A DNA stretch of 64,000 nucleotides from Thiogranum sp963752745 (GCA_963752745.1 CAVWAK010000024.1:5976-69975), one strand, 5' to 3'; positions 51,592-61,029 are shown, counted from the stretch's first letter. Made by a program: numbers and translations. The notes: generated from the sequence alone by a model not told the origin.

Positions 51592-53499
51592 TCAGACCTT
51601 GAACATACCAACAATCGACTGCAGCTGATTCCCCAGCTGGGCCAGGTCTTCTGAAGAGCGGGCTGTTTTTTCACTGCCATCTGCGGTTTCGTCAGCGACT
51701 ACGCCGATATTGACGATATTGCGGTTGATCTCTTCGGCAACCGCGCTCTGTTCTTCGGCGGCGCTGGCAATCTGCATGTTCATATCGTTGATCGACGAGA
51801 CGGCATAGTTGATAGTGCCGAGCGAGCTGCCGGCGTCACCGGCCTTGCTGACACTGGCCGAAGCCAGTTCACAGCCGGATTCCATGGCCGTAACCGCATT
51901 GCGCGCGCCTCCCTGCACCTTCTCAATCATCTGCTGGATTTCCTGGGTCGATGTCTGGGTGCGTTGTGCCAGGGTACGTACTTCGTCGGCAACTACCGCG
52001 AAACCGCGTCCCTGCTCACCGGCGCGTGCCGCTTCGATAGCGGCGTTCAATGCCAGAAGGTTGGTCTGCTCAGCAATACCGCGGATCACATCCAGCACGC
52101 CACCGATGGCTTCGCTGTCCGCTGCCAGCTGGTTAATGACCTCCGCTGCGCCCTGGACTTCGTTGGCCAGTACCTGAATCGACTGAATAGTATCATCGAC
52201 CACCCCCTTACCGGCGCTGGCTTCATCATTGGCTTCGCGCGCGGCTTCGGCAGCCGCAGCGGCATTGCGGGCGACTTCCTGTACGGTAGCGGCCATTTCT
52301 GTCATGGCAGTCGCCACCTGGTCGATTTCCATTTTCTGGCGCTGCACGCCATCACGCGTCTGAGTGGTGACACTACTGAGTTCATCGGCGGAAGCCGCCA
52401 ATTGATCGGTGGAGCCGCTGACCTCTTTAACCAGTTCCTGGATTCGGGAGGCAAATGCGTTAAAACCGCGAGCCATGATGGTCACTTCATCATTGCCACG
52501 GGCAGCCAGGCGCTGAGTCAGATCGCCCTGACCGCTGGCAATATCGTTCATGCTGGTCGCCGCACGCTGCAGTGGGCCGACAATACTACGGCTGACAATC
52601 CCGAACAGGAGCAGACCGGCTACCAGGGTGAACAGTGCAATGGCTACCAGCTTGTTACGTCCATTGGCAAGCTGAGAGAGGTATTCCGAACGATCCATCG
52701 CCAGCTCTATTACAGCTACTACTTTACCGCTGAAATCATGTACCGGCGCCAGGTAGACCGCGTAAGGAACATCTTTATTGCTGGCGTCACCAACCACTGA
52801 CTGGCCGTACATGGCCGACTCAATCGCTTCGGAATCGGCCGATGCGGCATCCCAGGTTGAGGCATACGTTTTGAAGCCACTATCACCCCGTACATAAAGG
52901 GTCGCCTCGACACCATTTTGATCCTTGAAGGAAGTCAGCAGCTTATCACCGAGGGTTAAACCGAACTCCACCGAGCCGATATGGCGGCCGGCGTGTTCGA
53001 CAGGATAAACGCCGCGAATGCCCAATCCCGCTACGCCTTTTTCAACGCCCTGTATCGGCTGTTTGGTCTGATTGACTTTCACCACAGTATGGCGGAAAGA
53101 CGATAAGTCATCGCCGAACTTCTCCGGTTTGTGGACTCTCAGGAATGAATGGGCATTTGGCTGGTGAAACTGAAACTGTTTAACACCATACTGTTTTTTC
53201 AGGTCGGCGTAGGAATCCTGGACTATCGTTAACAATCCGTCGCGATCGCCCTCGGCGAACGCGGCTCCAACCTGCGGCAAACCGGCAACCAGTGCGCTCT
53301 GCATGACTGCAATACGTCCCTGGCTTTCTATCAGGCCGTTAAAGCTCTTGTAATAACCGGCAAGTTCCCTTTGTTCAGCATCCTCAACAACCGCAGAAAA
53401 ATCGCTCAGAGAACTCGCCAGGACAGCCATGATAGCGAGTGAAAAGGTAATGGCGAACGCCACGCTGACACGTATGCCGATTTTGAACTGTCTAAACAA
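51592..53499 (-). CDS. Methyl-accepting chemotaxis protein
   Basis: About 635 residues from a TTG start at 53499, because GGAGGT lies 5 bases before it; an ATG at 53535 would lack a site. Membrane segments are at about 10-30 and 275-295. A Cache-like ligand domain lies between them (LLTIVQDSYADLKKQYGVKQ, EKGVAGLGIRGVYPVEHAGR). HAMP follows, then the receptor signalling tip (IRGIAEQTNLLALNAAIEAA, RAGEQGRGFAVVADEVRTLA). No pentapeptide tether is seen at the C-terminus (GNQLQSIVGMFKV). Ligand unknown. Confidence 0.92.
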   Translation of the reverse strand: MFRQFKIGIRVSVAFAITFSLAIMAVLASSLSDFSAVVEDAEQRELAGYYKSFNGLIESQGRIAVMQSALVAGLPQVGAAFAEGDRDGLLTIVQDSYADLKKQYGVKQFQFHQPNAHSFLRVHKPEKFGDDLSSFRHTVVKVNQTKQPIQGVEKGVAGLGIRGVYPVEHAGRHIGSVEFGLTLGDKLLTSFKDQNGVEATLYVRGDSGFKTYASTWDAASADSEAIESAMYGQSVVGDASNKDVPYAVYLAPVHDFSGKVVAVIELAMDRSEYLSQLANGRNKLVAIALFTLVAGLLLFGIVSRSIVGPLQRAATSMNDIASGQGDLTQRLAARGNDEVTIMARGFNAFASRIQELVKEVSGSTDQLAASADELSSVTTQTRDGVQRQKMEIDQVATAMTEMAATVQEVARNAAAAAEAAREANDEASAGKGVVDDTIQSIQVLANEVQGAAEVINQLAADSEAIGGVLDVIRGIAEQTNLLALNAAIEAARAGEQGRGFAVVADEVRTLAQRTQTSTQEIQQMIEKVQGGARNAVTAMESGCELASASVSKAGDAGSSLGTINYAVSSINDMNMQIASAAEEQSAVAEEINRNIVNIGVVADETADGSEKTARSSEDLAQLGNQLQSIVGMFKV

Positions 53500-53716
53500 T
53501 TTGCACCTCCATGTTTGAATGCCTGTGCGCGGCATAGCGGCAGGAATTAACAGGGTATTACCATTTTTAAAAGAGGGGTATAGAGGGCCGGGAATTTGGC
53601 CAATTTCAGTCAGTGGGGATATTTATGATTACATGGTAAAAATCGTGTCGACCAAACGGCAAGGGGGTGATGACAAATGAGAAAGATTTCGGCCTGCCAT
53701 CGCCCCCGCTGTCTAA

Positions 53717-54220
53717 TCAGGGAAATGCCGGAATAGTCGGTTCGGTGCCTTCGAAGTCCGCTTCCGGGTGGTGTTTTCTAATGGCTTCCTGAATCGAATC
53801 GACACGGTCCTTCGGTACATCAACCAGCATCAGAATCTGGCCGGCCTCCACTGCATCCTCGAATTGCTTGACGTGGGTGTTATCCACGTCCATGCCTATC
53901 ATGCCGCCCAGCCAGGCACCCATGCCGGCACCAGCCAGTCCCATTGCCAGTAACGCGCCACCGGCGACGACCACGCCTGGCATCGCGATGGCTACCAGCC
54001 CGGCAACAACACCCGTGGCGCCTCCCAGAGCGGTACCGCGCTCCACGGCGGGGACGAAATCACTCTTTTGTATCAGCGATGCTTCTGGCAAATCCCCAAG
54101 CTCGGTGCCTTCTCGAGCGATAACGTGAATCTGCTTTTCCGTAACCCGGGCGAGCAGCAGTTCGTCCACGACTTTATGGGTGGCACTCAGATTCGGTAAC
54201 AGGAAATAAAGACGTCGCAC
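53717..54220 (-). CDS. DUF1269 membrane protein
   Basis: 167 residues; GTG start after GGAGAAAG. N-terminal soluble part (LYFLLPNLSATHKVVDELLL), then a glycine-zipper-like hydrophobic region (ALLAMGLAGAGMGAWLGGMI), then a C-terminal acidic helix ending HHPEADFEGTEPTI. Family of unknown function, often linked to stress. It is the last gene before the 1.5 kb RNA-like region. Confidence 0.82.
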   Translation of the reverse strand: MRRLYFLLPNLSATHKVVDELLLARVTEKQIHVIAREGTELGDLPEASLIQKSDFVPAVERGTALGGATGVVAGLVAIAMPGVVVAGGALLAMGLAGAGMGAWLGGMIGMDVDNTHVKQFEDAVEAGQILMLVDVPKDRVDSIQEAIRKHHPEADFEGTEPTIPAFP

Positions 54221-54311
54221 GGTTGCTTTCTCCTTTTGGGGTAGCTCGAAAGGCTACTATATTGTCTGTTTTCAGTCAGGGTACGGGCGCGGCCATCGCT
54301 GAATAATCTCG

Positions 54312-54557
54312 CAGAGGCCGGTAAATAACGCCTGAGTGAAGGCGGGGACCTCCCCGCTTGCGAATTCGGCGACCGGTACTTCCCCGGTCCTTTCATCGGC
54401 TTAAGCTTGTTAACTTTGCCGCTAGCCTTTAGACGCTTTCATCACTCAGGTGGTGTACCCGGCAGAGCATGGTATGAGTGGTAACATTCTCACTCCTGAT
54501 CGCAGCGCTCTCAGACTCTCCTGACTCGTCTTGCGCGATCCCATGTTACGGGGCCAC
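54312..54557 (-). ncRNA. Putative structured RNA, copy A
   Basis: Transcribed on the minus strand from about 54557. It lies 230-280 bases from copy B and is about three-quarters identical to it over the full length. Conserved blocks are GTGGCCCCGTAACATGG at the 5' end, GGGTACACCACCTGAGTGAT, and GGGGAAGTACCGGTCGCC followed by TTCGCAAGCGGG. Possible helices are GACCGG-GGAAGTA-CCGGTC, GCGGGG-AGGT-CCCCGC, GAGTG/CACTC, and a long-range CCTGAGTGA/TCACTCAGG pairing. A TATACT box precedes the start. I could not assign a known RNA family. Confidence 0.6.
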
Positions 54558-54563
54558 ATAACA

Positions 54564-54569
54564 AGTATA
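54564..54569 (-). promoter_or_regulatory. -10-like box before RNA copy A
   Basis: TATACT on the minus strand within GGTCTATACTTGTTATGTGG. The same block stands before copy B. The -35 region is not clear for this copy. Confidence 0.5.
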
Positions 54570-54846
54570 GACCAAGGGAATCAGACGGGTAGGGCAGTAA
54601 TTATTTAATTAAGTCGGTAACAAAACAGAAAAGTTCCGATTTGTCACCGAATTCATTTTTCAGGTTCTAATCAGAAACGTTTGGCCTGAAATGAATCCAG
54701 TGCCTGCCATGCACCGAACTATTTTCTGTTTCTTGTTCCGGGTTATTCGGACGGTTTTTCTGCGTGGTTACTGATAGCCGGGTTGATTTGTTTGATAACC
54801 GCCTCGAGCTGAAATGGATTGGCGAAAAATCCGTCACGGCGGTGAT

Positions 54847-55092
54847 GTGGAGGCTGGTAAATGAGACCCGAGTGAAGGCGGGAGTTCTACCCGCTTGCGA
54901 ATTTGGCGACCGGTACTTCCCCGGCTCTTTCTTTCGGCCCAAGCTTAAGCTTGCCGCTTGCCTTTAGACGCTTCAATCACTCAGGTGGTGTACCCTGCAG
55001 AGCACAGTATGAGGGGTGAGATTTCCACCCTTACTCGCAGTGGTGCCAGGTCTTCCTGACGCCTTTTGCGCGATTCCATGTTACGGGGCCAC
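54847..55092 (-). ncRNA. Putative structured RNA, copy B
   Basis: Second copy on the same strand. Differences from copy A mostly keep pairing: the GCGGGG/CCCCGC hairpin becomes GCGGG/CCCGC, and GAGTG/CACTC becomes GGGTG/CACCC with a slight shift. The long-range CCTGAGTGA helix faces TCACTCGGG, a G-U pair instead of A-U. The GGAAGTA loop and GTAACATGG 5' block are unchanged. A TATACT box lies 7 bases before the likely start. Short open frames within it are not preserved between copies as proteins beyond one short block. Confidence 0.6.
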
Positions 55093-55098
55093 ATAAAA

Positions 55099-55104
55099 AG
55101 TATA
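55099..55104 (-). promoter_or_regulatory. -10-like box before RNA copy B
   Basis: TATACT on the minus strand; 17 bases upstream is TTAGCA, a fair -35 match. This gives the better promoter of the two copies. Confidence 0.5.
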
Positions 55105-55127
55105 GACCACGATAACCAGATTGCTAA

Positions 55128-55294
55128 TCCTCTGTGGCATGAGTCCGAGTAGTTGTACCTCTCCGATTCACCTGTATGGGCAGAGTGACGTTTCAGGAGT
55201 TCCGTCTTGCGGATCTACACACCACGTCAACAACCGCCCGGCATGGTTCAGAAAAATTAGGGTCCAAAGTTCGCCGGACTCATGCCACAGAGGA
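55128..55294. repeat. 167-bp element bounded by 20-bp perfect inverted repeats
   Basis: The arms (TCCTCTGTGGCATGAGTCCG and its exact reverse complement) face each other across 127 bases. The left arm and next 40 bases match 60958-61021 at about 70 % identity, including CACCTGTATGGGC. Both arms read as remnants of a similar peptide (PLWHES). It may be a MITE-like element or a pair of inverted gene fragments. Confidence 0.65.
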
Positions 55295-55328
55295 CTGAAG
55301 CTGATTGCCTTCGTCCTGCTGATGCAGT

Positions 55329-55360
55329 AATCATCGCTATTTACGCTTGTAGTGATGATT
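55329..55360. other. 10-bp hairpin
   Basis: AATCATCGCT / AGTGATGATT with one G-U pair and a 12-base loop, 35 bases after the inverted-repeat element. No U tract. Confidence 0.35.
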
Positions 55361-55737
55361 GCTGTGTTCACAGGAGGTAAAGCAAGGCTGATGCCAGAAT
55401 TGACGAAATAACTGCAATTAATTGTCTATCAATAAGTTATCGAATATATAGCAATCTGTGAGGCCGTTATCACGTCGCGGTACGGAGCAAAGCTCTCATA
55501 TTTGCGTCATATTTATGTCAAGCGACGGTGACCTGACGGCAGATAGATCATTAATTCGAATAATGGCAATGACAGGGAAAGCAACGCCGTAATCATTACG
55601 CTTACCTCAATGGGCATTTCGAGTCTTCCCCATCGTCATCATCCTGTCTACCAGGAAAACATCAATATAAGCAGGTCTTTATTTCTTCTCCAGATAGCCG
55701 ATAGCGAACTTATTTAGTTGCCGATGACAGGTTTCAT

Positions 55738-56463
55738 ATGCGGATTCTGGGAAAAGGAATTATCGTCTTGTTGCTGCTGGTCCCCGGGCTGGGAATAACG
55801 CAACCCAAACTTGTGTTCTCTGGAATCCAGGGCTCGGCGAATTCTGATATCAGCATGCGGGTACTACAACATGCCTACCAGCAGCTTGGCATTGACATCG
55901 AGTATCTTCCTCTGCCCGGTGAACGTGCACTGCGTACCTCCGATTCCGGTGAAGTTGACGGTGAAGTATTTCGCATCGCGAATGTTAACCAACGCTACAG
56001 GAACCTGGTCCCGGTGCCGACCAGGATTAACGTGTTGCAGGGGATCGCCTTTACCAAAGAACGTGATATCAGGGTTAACGGTTGGCAAAGCCTTGCACCG
56101 CACAATATCGGTATTCAGGTCGGGATAAAGTTCGCCGAAAGAGGCACCGAGGGTATGAACCGGATTCTGGTGGATACCAATGCACAACTGTTCAAAATGC
56201 TTGATAGCGGACGCGTTGATGTCATAGTGGCAGCACATGCGAATGGTCTGAAAACCATCTCTGCGCTGGAATTAACCGGTATTCGATCAACAACTCCTGC
56301 AATTCAGGAGTACCCTCTGTTTCATTACCTGCACAAAAAACATAGCGCACTGGTGCCAAAACTCGATGCTGTACTAAGAGGCATGGAGGAGTCCGGTCTG
56401 ATCCTGCAGATACGGCATGCCGCCCTGGAAGATCTTCAGAATGGTGGCAAGTCGCTGCACTAG
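55738..56463 (+). CDS. Periplasmic solute-binding-like protein
   Basis: 241 residues with a signal peptide (ending about GITQ). The body is a small SBP_bac_3-like fold (MRVLQHAYQQLGIDIEYLPL, then VDGEVFRIANVNQRYRNLVP, then KMLDSGRVDVIVAAHANGLK). No ABC permease is near. It precedes a sensor kinase by 10 bases on the same strand, so it probably feeds a ligand signal to that kinase. Confidence 0.82.
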   Translation: MRILGKGIIVLLLLVPGLGITQPKLVFSGIQGSANSDISMRVLQHAYQQLGIDIEYLPLPGERALRTSDSGEVDGEVFRIANVNQRYRNLVPVPTRINVLQGIAFTKERDIRVNGWQSLAPHNIGIQVGIKFAERGTEGMNRILVDTNAQLFKMLDSGRVDVIVAAHANGLKTISALELTGIRSTTPAIQEYPLFHYLHKKHSALVPKLDAVLRGMEESGLILQIRHAALEDLQNGGKSLH

Positions 56464-56472
56464 TTTCTGACG

Positions 56473-58029
56473 ATGGTTACACTCAGAAATTCAATTGCCA
56501 CCTACCTTTTCAAGGTAATATTTGGCCTTTACCTGGTTGTTACGATCATTGTCACCATCACGCAGATGGTGTTTGAATATGAACACGTAACCAGAACTGT
56601 CAGGAACGAGATTTCTCAACTGCCGGTCACGTATATCCCAGGCCTGGGCACCGCATTGTGGACTTTCAATGATCGAGCTATACGTTCAATGCTTATCGGC
56701 ATCAATGAAATAGCCGTTGTGACTGGTGTAAAGATCGATGATGGTACCGACATCAGGGCCATCGGAAAGATTGCCTCTGAGGATCATAACTATATCGAAT
56801 ACGATCATCTGGGCAATCAAAAAAGTACTTCTAACGATAAACCGTTTTCCAGGCTCATCGATCATGAGTTTGATATTACTTACTTAAATGGAAATGGAGA
56901 AACTGTCAAACTCGGTACAGGGACAATCTATACCAGTTCAGCAGTCATATTCGAGCGCGTAAAGTACGGATTTGTCCTTATTGTGATTAATTCTGTGATT
57001 AAAACTTTGGCGTTATGGTTTATATTTCTGTTTTTTATGCGCCGTATCTTGAGTCGACCGCTTGTTCAGCTGGCGAATGAGACTGAAAGGATCAGCTTCG
57101 ATAATCTGAAAGACGCAAAACTAAGCATTGAAACGAATGGCAGAAATGAACTGAAAGTGCTTGAAGAGTCGTTCAACAAGATGATCGGCAAGTTGCTTCA
57201 ATCAAGAAACAAACTCGATGCCGTTAACCAGCACCTCGAAGAGAAAGTAAAGGAACGTACGTACCAGCTGGAAAACGAGGTGCAAGTCCGCAAACTTGCC
57301 CAGCAAGAGGCAGAAAAGTCTAATTCGATAAAGTCGGATTTTATCGCCAATATCAGTCATGAAGTCAGAACGCCCATGACCAGTATTTATGGCATGGCCT
57401 GCTTCATGCAAAAATCAAAGCTTGATGATGAGCAAAAGCAGTATGCCGATGTTATTGTCAGGAATTGCGAGAACCTGATGTCTCTTATCGAAGAGATTCT
57501 GGATTTTTCCAAAATGGAGTCAGGTAGAATTGAGCTTGAAATTACCTCTGTCGATCTGAAAGAGTTCCTCGAGAGCCTGGTAAATCTGTTCCATTTACAG
57601 GCAGCGAAAAAAAATATCGAGATATCATTTTCCATACACCCGGGTGTCCCGCCCAGCATAGAGGCAGATGAACAACGCCTGCGTCAGATTCTTGCCAATC
57701 TTGTCAATAATGCAATGAAGTTCACTGAGTCGGGGGGCATCACTATTGATATCGCACTGAGTGATACTGATCACGAAAAGTTACAGTTTTCCGTGTCTGA
57801 TACCGGTATCGGTATTCCCGAGAACAGTCAGGCGAAGATATTTGACTCCTTCACACAGGTCGATTCATCAACCACGCGCAAATATGGCGGGACCGGGCTG
57901 GGTCTCGCCATTTGTAAACGGTTTATTGATCTGATGGGTGGGGAAATATGGGTAGTCAGTGAGCCGGGTGAGGGCAGCACCTTCAGCTTCACCATTAATG
58001 CCTGTCATCCAGAGCTGGAATCAGTTTAA
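56473..58029 (+). CDS. Sensor histidine kinase, probably working with the preceding binding protein
   Basis: 518 residues. Membrane segments at about 12-34 and 165-190 frame a periplasmic domain. Then HAMP, a coiled coil (EEKVKERTYQLENEVQVRKL), HisKA (FIANISHEVRTPMTSIYGMA) and HATPase (ANLVNNAMKFTESGG; GGTGLGLAICKRFIDLMGG). It has no receiver domain and no adjacent response regulator, so its output partner lies elsewhere. Confidence 0.92.
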   Translation: MVTLRNSIATYLFKVIFGLYLVVTIIVTITQMVFEYEHVTRTVRNEISQLPVTYIPGLGTALWTFNDRAIRSMLIGINEIAVVTGVKIDDGTDIRAIGKIASEDHNYIEYDHLGNQKSTSNDKPFSRLIDHEFDITYLNGNGETVKLGTGTIYTSSAVIFERVKYGFVLIVINSVIKTLALWFIFLFFMRRILSRPLVQLANETERISFDNLKDAKLSIETNGRNELKVLEESFNKMIGKLLQSRNKLDAVNQHLEEKVKERTYQLENEVQVRKLAQQEAEKSNSIKSDFIANISHEVRTPMTSIYGMACFMQKSKLDDEQKQYADVIVRNCENLMSLIEEILDFSKMESGRIELEITSVDLKEFLESLVNLFHLQAAKKNIEISFSIHPGVPPSIEADEQRLRQILANLVNNAMKFTESGGITIDIALSDTDHEKLQFSVSDTGIGIPENSQAKIFDSFTQVDSSTTRKYGGTGLGLAICKRFIDLMGGEIWVVSEPGEGSTFSFTINACHPELESV

Positions 58030-58083
58030 AGGGGAGGGCGGGAATATTGGTTAGACCCTCCGCCCCCCGTATTCCTGTATCGC

Positions 58084-59466
58084 TTACTTGTTGTCAATCA
58101 GGATTTCAACACGGCGGTTAGCCGCGCGACCTTCCGGGGTTTCATTGCTTGCGACCGGCTTGTCTTCGCCATAACCGGAGGCCATGATACGGCTCGCCGA
58201 AATGCCACCCACATCGACCAGGAACTTGGCGACATTGTCTGCGCGTGCCCGGGACAGGTTCATGTTTGTTGTCTCGCTGCCGGTCGAGTCGGTGTGTCCT
58301 GATATCTTGATAGGGCTTTCCGGGAAGGTCTTTACCGCCTGGATAATCTTGCTCATTAGCGCGAAGTTATCTGTTCCTATCTCGCTACCGCCGGTTGGAA
58401 AACGGAAGCCGTGTGCAGAAATGAGGACATTCTGGCGCTGCTCATAAACAGTCGCTTCGTTAGCGGTAAACAGCGATTGCACCTTGTCCACAGCCGCGCG
58501 CTGTTCAGTGGTTAGAGTCAGTTCCTGTTCATACCGCGAGCGCTGTGTGGCAGTATCATCACGCTGTTGCATCAGCCCCTTGATCGACTGTTGCATGCCG
58601 AGGACCACGTCACGGTTCGGTTCGTTGAATGGCAATTGACCACCCAGGGGTTCATTGATTTCGCTCAGTTGTTTCTGATACCAGAGCACCGTATCCTCAG
58701 AATCATATTCGCGTCGTTTGAAATCCTTGATCAACTCCGTGATCGCGCTACTTTGCTCGGCCAGCCATTTGGCGCGCTTTGCATGAGCGTTGGCCTTGTC
58801 CGTCCTGGTCCGGTCTGCTTCAAGCACCGATGCCGCCAGCTTCATTTCCTCTTCGGCCAGCTTGAAGGTCTTGGGCGCATACTTCGGTGCATCTTTTCCC
58901 TTCGCATTGGCGATAGCGGCTTCGGCTGACTCGACGGTACCCTCTTTCAACGCTGCGAGTTCCAGTTGTTCATAGCCGGCAACAAGTTTCTGGCGCTGCT
59001 CCTTTGCATCCTCCAGCCTGCCGCGCTCCACAAGGTTAGTTGTCTTGCGCAAGGACGAATCCATATCGTCGGTGTGTTCGGGGAAGGCGCTGGCTGCACC
59101 TGCCTGGTAGGCCTTATCGCGGGCTACCAGAACGTCACGTAACAGGTCACGACTGGTGTCGGCGTGTTGGTTGGCTTTGGCAAGACTTTGCAAGCCTTTG
59201 CTGGCTGCAGCCGCGGTGGTACCCGGACGGTCTGCCTTGGCTTCGCTGATAGCTTCGTTAAACTGTCCCAGCGCAGCCTGGTAGCTCTCAGGTGCCAGGT
59301 TGTCTACATTTCGCGCCTTGGCATCCTTCAGGCCTTTATCGAGATTCGCAACCTGCTCATATTGCCCCATTATCTGCTCGTCAGTGAGCTTGGGTGCGGC
59401 CGCGCACCCTGCCAGGAATATGACAGCAAGGATAATCGGGAAATTTAAATAAATGCGAATCTTCAT
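58084..59466 (-). CDS. OmpA-family lipoprotein with DUF4398-like coiled region
   Basis: 460 residues from the ATG at 59466; 12 extra residues upstream are less likely. Lipobox FLAGCAAAP. The middle is rich in Ala/Glu/Lys helices (ANAKGKDAPKYAPKTFKLAE), which may act as a spacer. The C-terminal OmpA domain holds the peptidoglycan-binding block: ISGHTDSTGSETTNMNLSRA and RADNVAKFLVDVGGISASRI, ending NRRVEILIDNK. It probably links the outer membrane to peptidoglycan. Confidence 0.9.
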   Translation of the reverse strand: MKIRIYLNFPIILAVIFLAGCAAAPKLTDEQIMGQYEQVANLDKGLKDAKARNVDNLAPESYQAALGQFNEAISEAKADRPGTTAAAASKGLQSLAKANQHADTSRDLLRDVLVARDKAYQAGAASAFPEHTDDMDSSLRKTTNLVERGRLEDAKEQRQKLVAGYEQLELAALKEGTVESAEAAIANAKGKDAPKYAPKTFKLAEEEMKLAASVLEADRTRTDKANAHAKRAKWLAEQSSAITELIKDFKRREYDSEDTVLWYQKQLSEINEPLGGQLPFNEPNRDVVLGMQQSIKGLMQQRDDTATQRSRYEQELTLTTEQRAAVDKVQSLFTANEATVYEQRQNVLISAHGFRFPTGGSEIGTDNFALMSKIIQAVKTFPESPIKISGHTDSTGSETTNMNLSRARADNVAKFLVDVGGISASRIMASGYGEDKPVASNETPEGRAANRRVEILIDNK

Positions 59467-59715
59467 GCCATTCTCTCTCTCAAATCCGTTTTGTGAAAAC
59501 ACCGGGGACAGAAATATAGTCCATATTGGTAACGATGCAAGAGTTTTCGGTGAATCAAAAACCAGCGCCGCTGTGCTGCTGTTTCAAGTGTAACTCCCGC
59601 TTTGTGCAGGGTCTGTTAACTTATGTTAAAAAGTCACTACAAGAATCGATACGCAGGGTGTGCTACAGGTCAGCTCGCATATCTTTGAAGTTCGCTAAAG
59701 CAGTTTTTACAATTG

Positions 59716-60701
59716 TCAGTCAGGCGACCTCCAATGCGGCAGGTGAACTATCGTGCGGTCGTCTTCTATTCGGTCCTCTTCTATAAGGACCTGCAATTGT
59801 GACATCAGGGTTGCCGTATGCAGGACTGATCCCAATGCTGATATATCTGCCGAATCGACTGGTGTGATTTGTTCGTCTATTGCCTGAATGACATTGTCGG
59901 GAAATTCCCATGCACTGAGCGATCAACGTCGATAGCTGGAGTGACTGTTTCGAGAAAATCCGTTGGAACTTATAGGATCTGGGGGCGTCGTTGACGTTCT
60001 TGATATGATCCATTGTCTGAGAACGACGATGATGCCTACATCGCGAACCAGGCCAGCCAGATAGGCTTCAAATGGGTCAATCGACTGCTTTTTTTGACAG
60101 GCATTGAGCGCTAAAGGCGCAATACTCTGACTGGCGCCATATCCAGCCGGACGACAGGTTTGTGAAATATCCCTGTCGAGTGCTGAGCAGGGGCTTGAAT
60201 GCAGTGCTTGGCGAGAAAATGGCGAATTCCAGTGCGGCCGAGTATTAAAACGGCCTGTTCGAGACTTCGAATCTTGTTAACTGTACGGTAGTAGGGGCTG
60301 TTAGCGATGCGTATAACTTCTGCCACCAGGGTCGCATCCTTACCGATGAGACCGGCCAGATCAGCTCCGGAGGCGTCGTCATCTCGTATGCTGCGCATCA
60401 GCTTCGGGACAATAGCCGGAAGTCGCGGTACCAGATTTTCACGCGACTCTTTGGAGCGGATTAATTTGCCCACACGTAGCTGGGCTTCGGATTCAAAGCT
60501 GTTCAGCTCCGTCTCGGCAAGGGAATGGACGCCGAGTATCAGGCTGTAATAGTTTGAGTTGATTTCTTCGCTGCTACGGTGGCTGGTAGATAGCTTCGCA
60601 GGCCTCGAATTTGCAGCACCGGTCGGCCCGCTGGAAGCGTCGGGTTGTGCCGGTTTCCTGTCTACGGAACGCAAGAAGAAATTGCGAAAGCTTGTCCACA
60701 T
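59716..60701 (-). pseudogene. HDOD-domain gene with about four frameshifts
   Basis: The intact 5' part (from the ATG at 60701, MWTSFRNFFLR) contains LPAIVPKLMRSIRDDDASGA, LAGLIGKDATLVAEVIRIAN and LEQAVLILGRTGIRHFLAKH, the HDOD core. The rest continues in other frames: QSIAPLALNACQKKQSIDPF, then EAYLAGLVRDVGIIVVL, then DHIKNVNDAPRSYKFQRIF, then AWEFPDNVIQAIDEQITPV, ending HWRSPD at 59716. Shifts: +1 near 60190, +1 near 60145, -1 near 60018, +1 near 59914. HDOD proteins take part in signalling; this copy is broken as written. Confidence 0.7.
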
Positions 60702-60839
60702 TATTGTTGTTTTCCTGGTCTCTTGTCGTGGAACTCTGGCGTAACTGAATTGGCCATCACCACGCCAGCTTACACTATTTGGGTGCACTGTTCGCTATAC
60801 TGGCTTACGAGTCAAAATCCTGCAAGGGGATTCCTGTTA

Positions 60840-61025
60840 ACTTTTGTTAACCTGGAAAACGGGAAGCGGATCAGGCGTTACGAGGGCGAACTGGAGCGGT
60901 TGGAAAAACTGCCGGGTAAGACGGCGAGGGGGTTTGAAGACAGAATGGCGGATGATCCCCTGTGCTATGAGACCGGGCAATTGTACTTTGCTCACTCACC
61001 TGTATGGGCCAGGTGGCGCTTTTAG
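60840..61025 (+). pseudogene. Open frame ending in a motif shared with the 55128 element
   Basis: The last 60 codons read YEGELERLEKLPGKTARGFE, DRMADDPLCYETGQLYFAHS and PVWARWRF. The end matches the peptide hidden in the 55128 element (PLWHES, LYLSDSPVWAE) that there has stop codons. It is unclear if this is a live small gene, since no good start is seen. More likely the remnant of a gene family with several decayed copies. Confidence 0.4.
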
Positions 61026-61029
61026 CGGT

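Larger units (their letters stand above)
54221..55737. other. 1.5 kb region without protein genes
   Basis: It contains two related RNA-like units (54312-54557 and 54847-55092), a 20-bp inverted-repeat element (55128-55294) and a 10-bp hairpin (55329-55360). The part from about 55360 to 55737 shows nothing but should carry the promoter of the binding-protein gene at 55738. Confidence 0.55.

Noticed and set aside
54312..55092. Calling the paired RNAs 6S RNA, CsrB or a riboswitch
   Set aside because: A TTCGCAAGCGGG stretch recalls 6S and GGA loops recall CsrB, but the overall layouts do not match and no coding gene follows as for a riboswitch.
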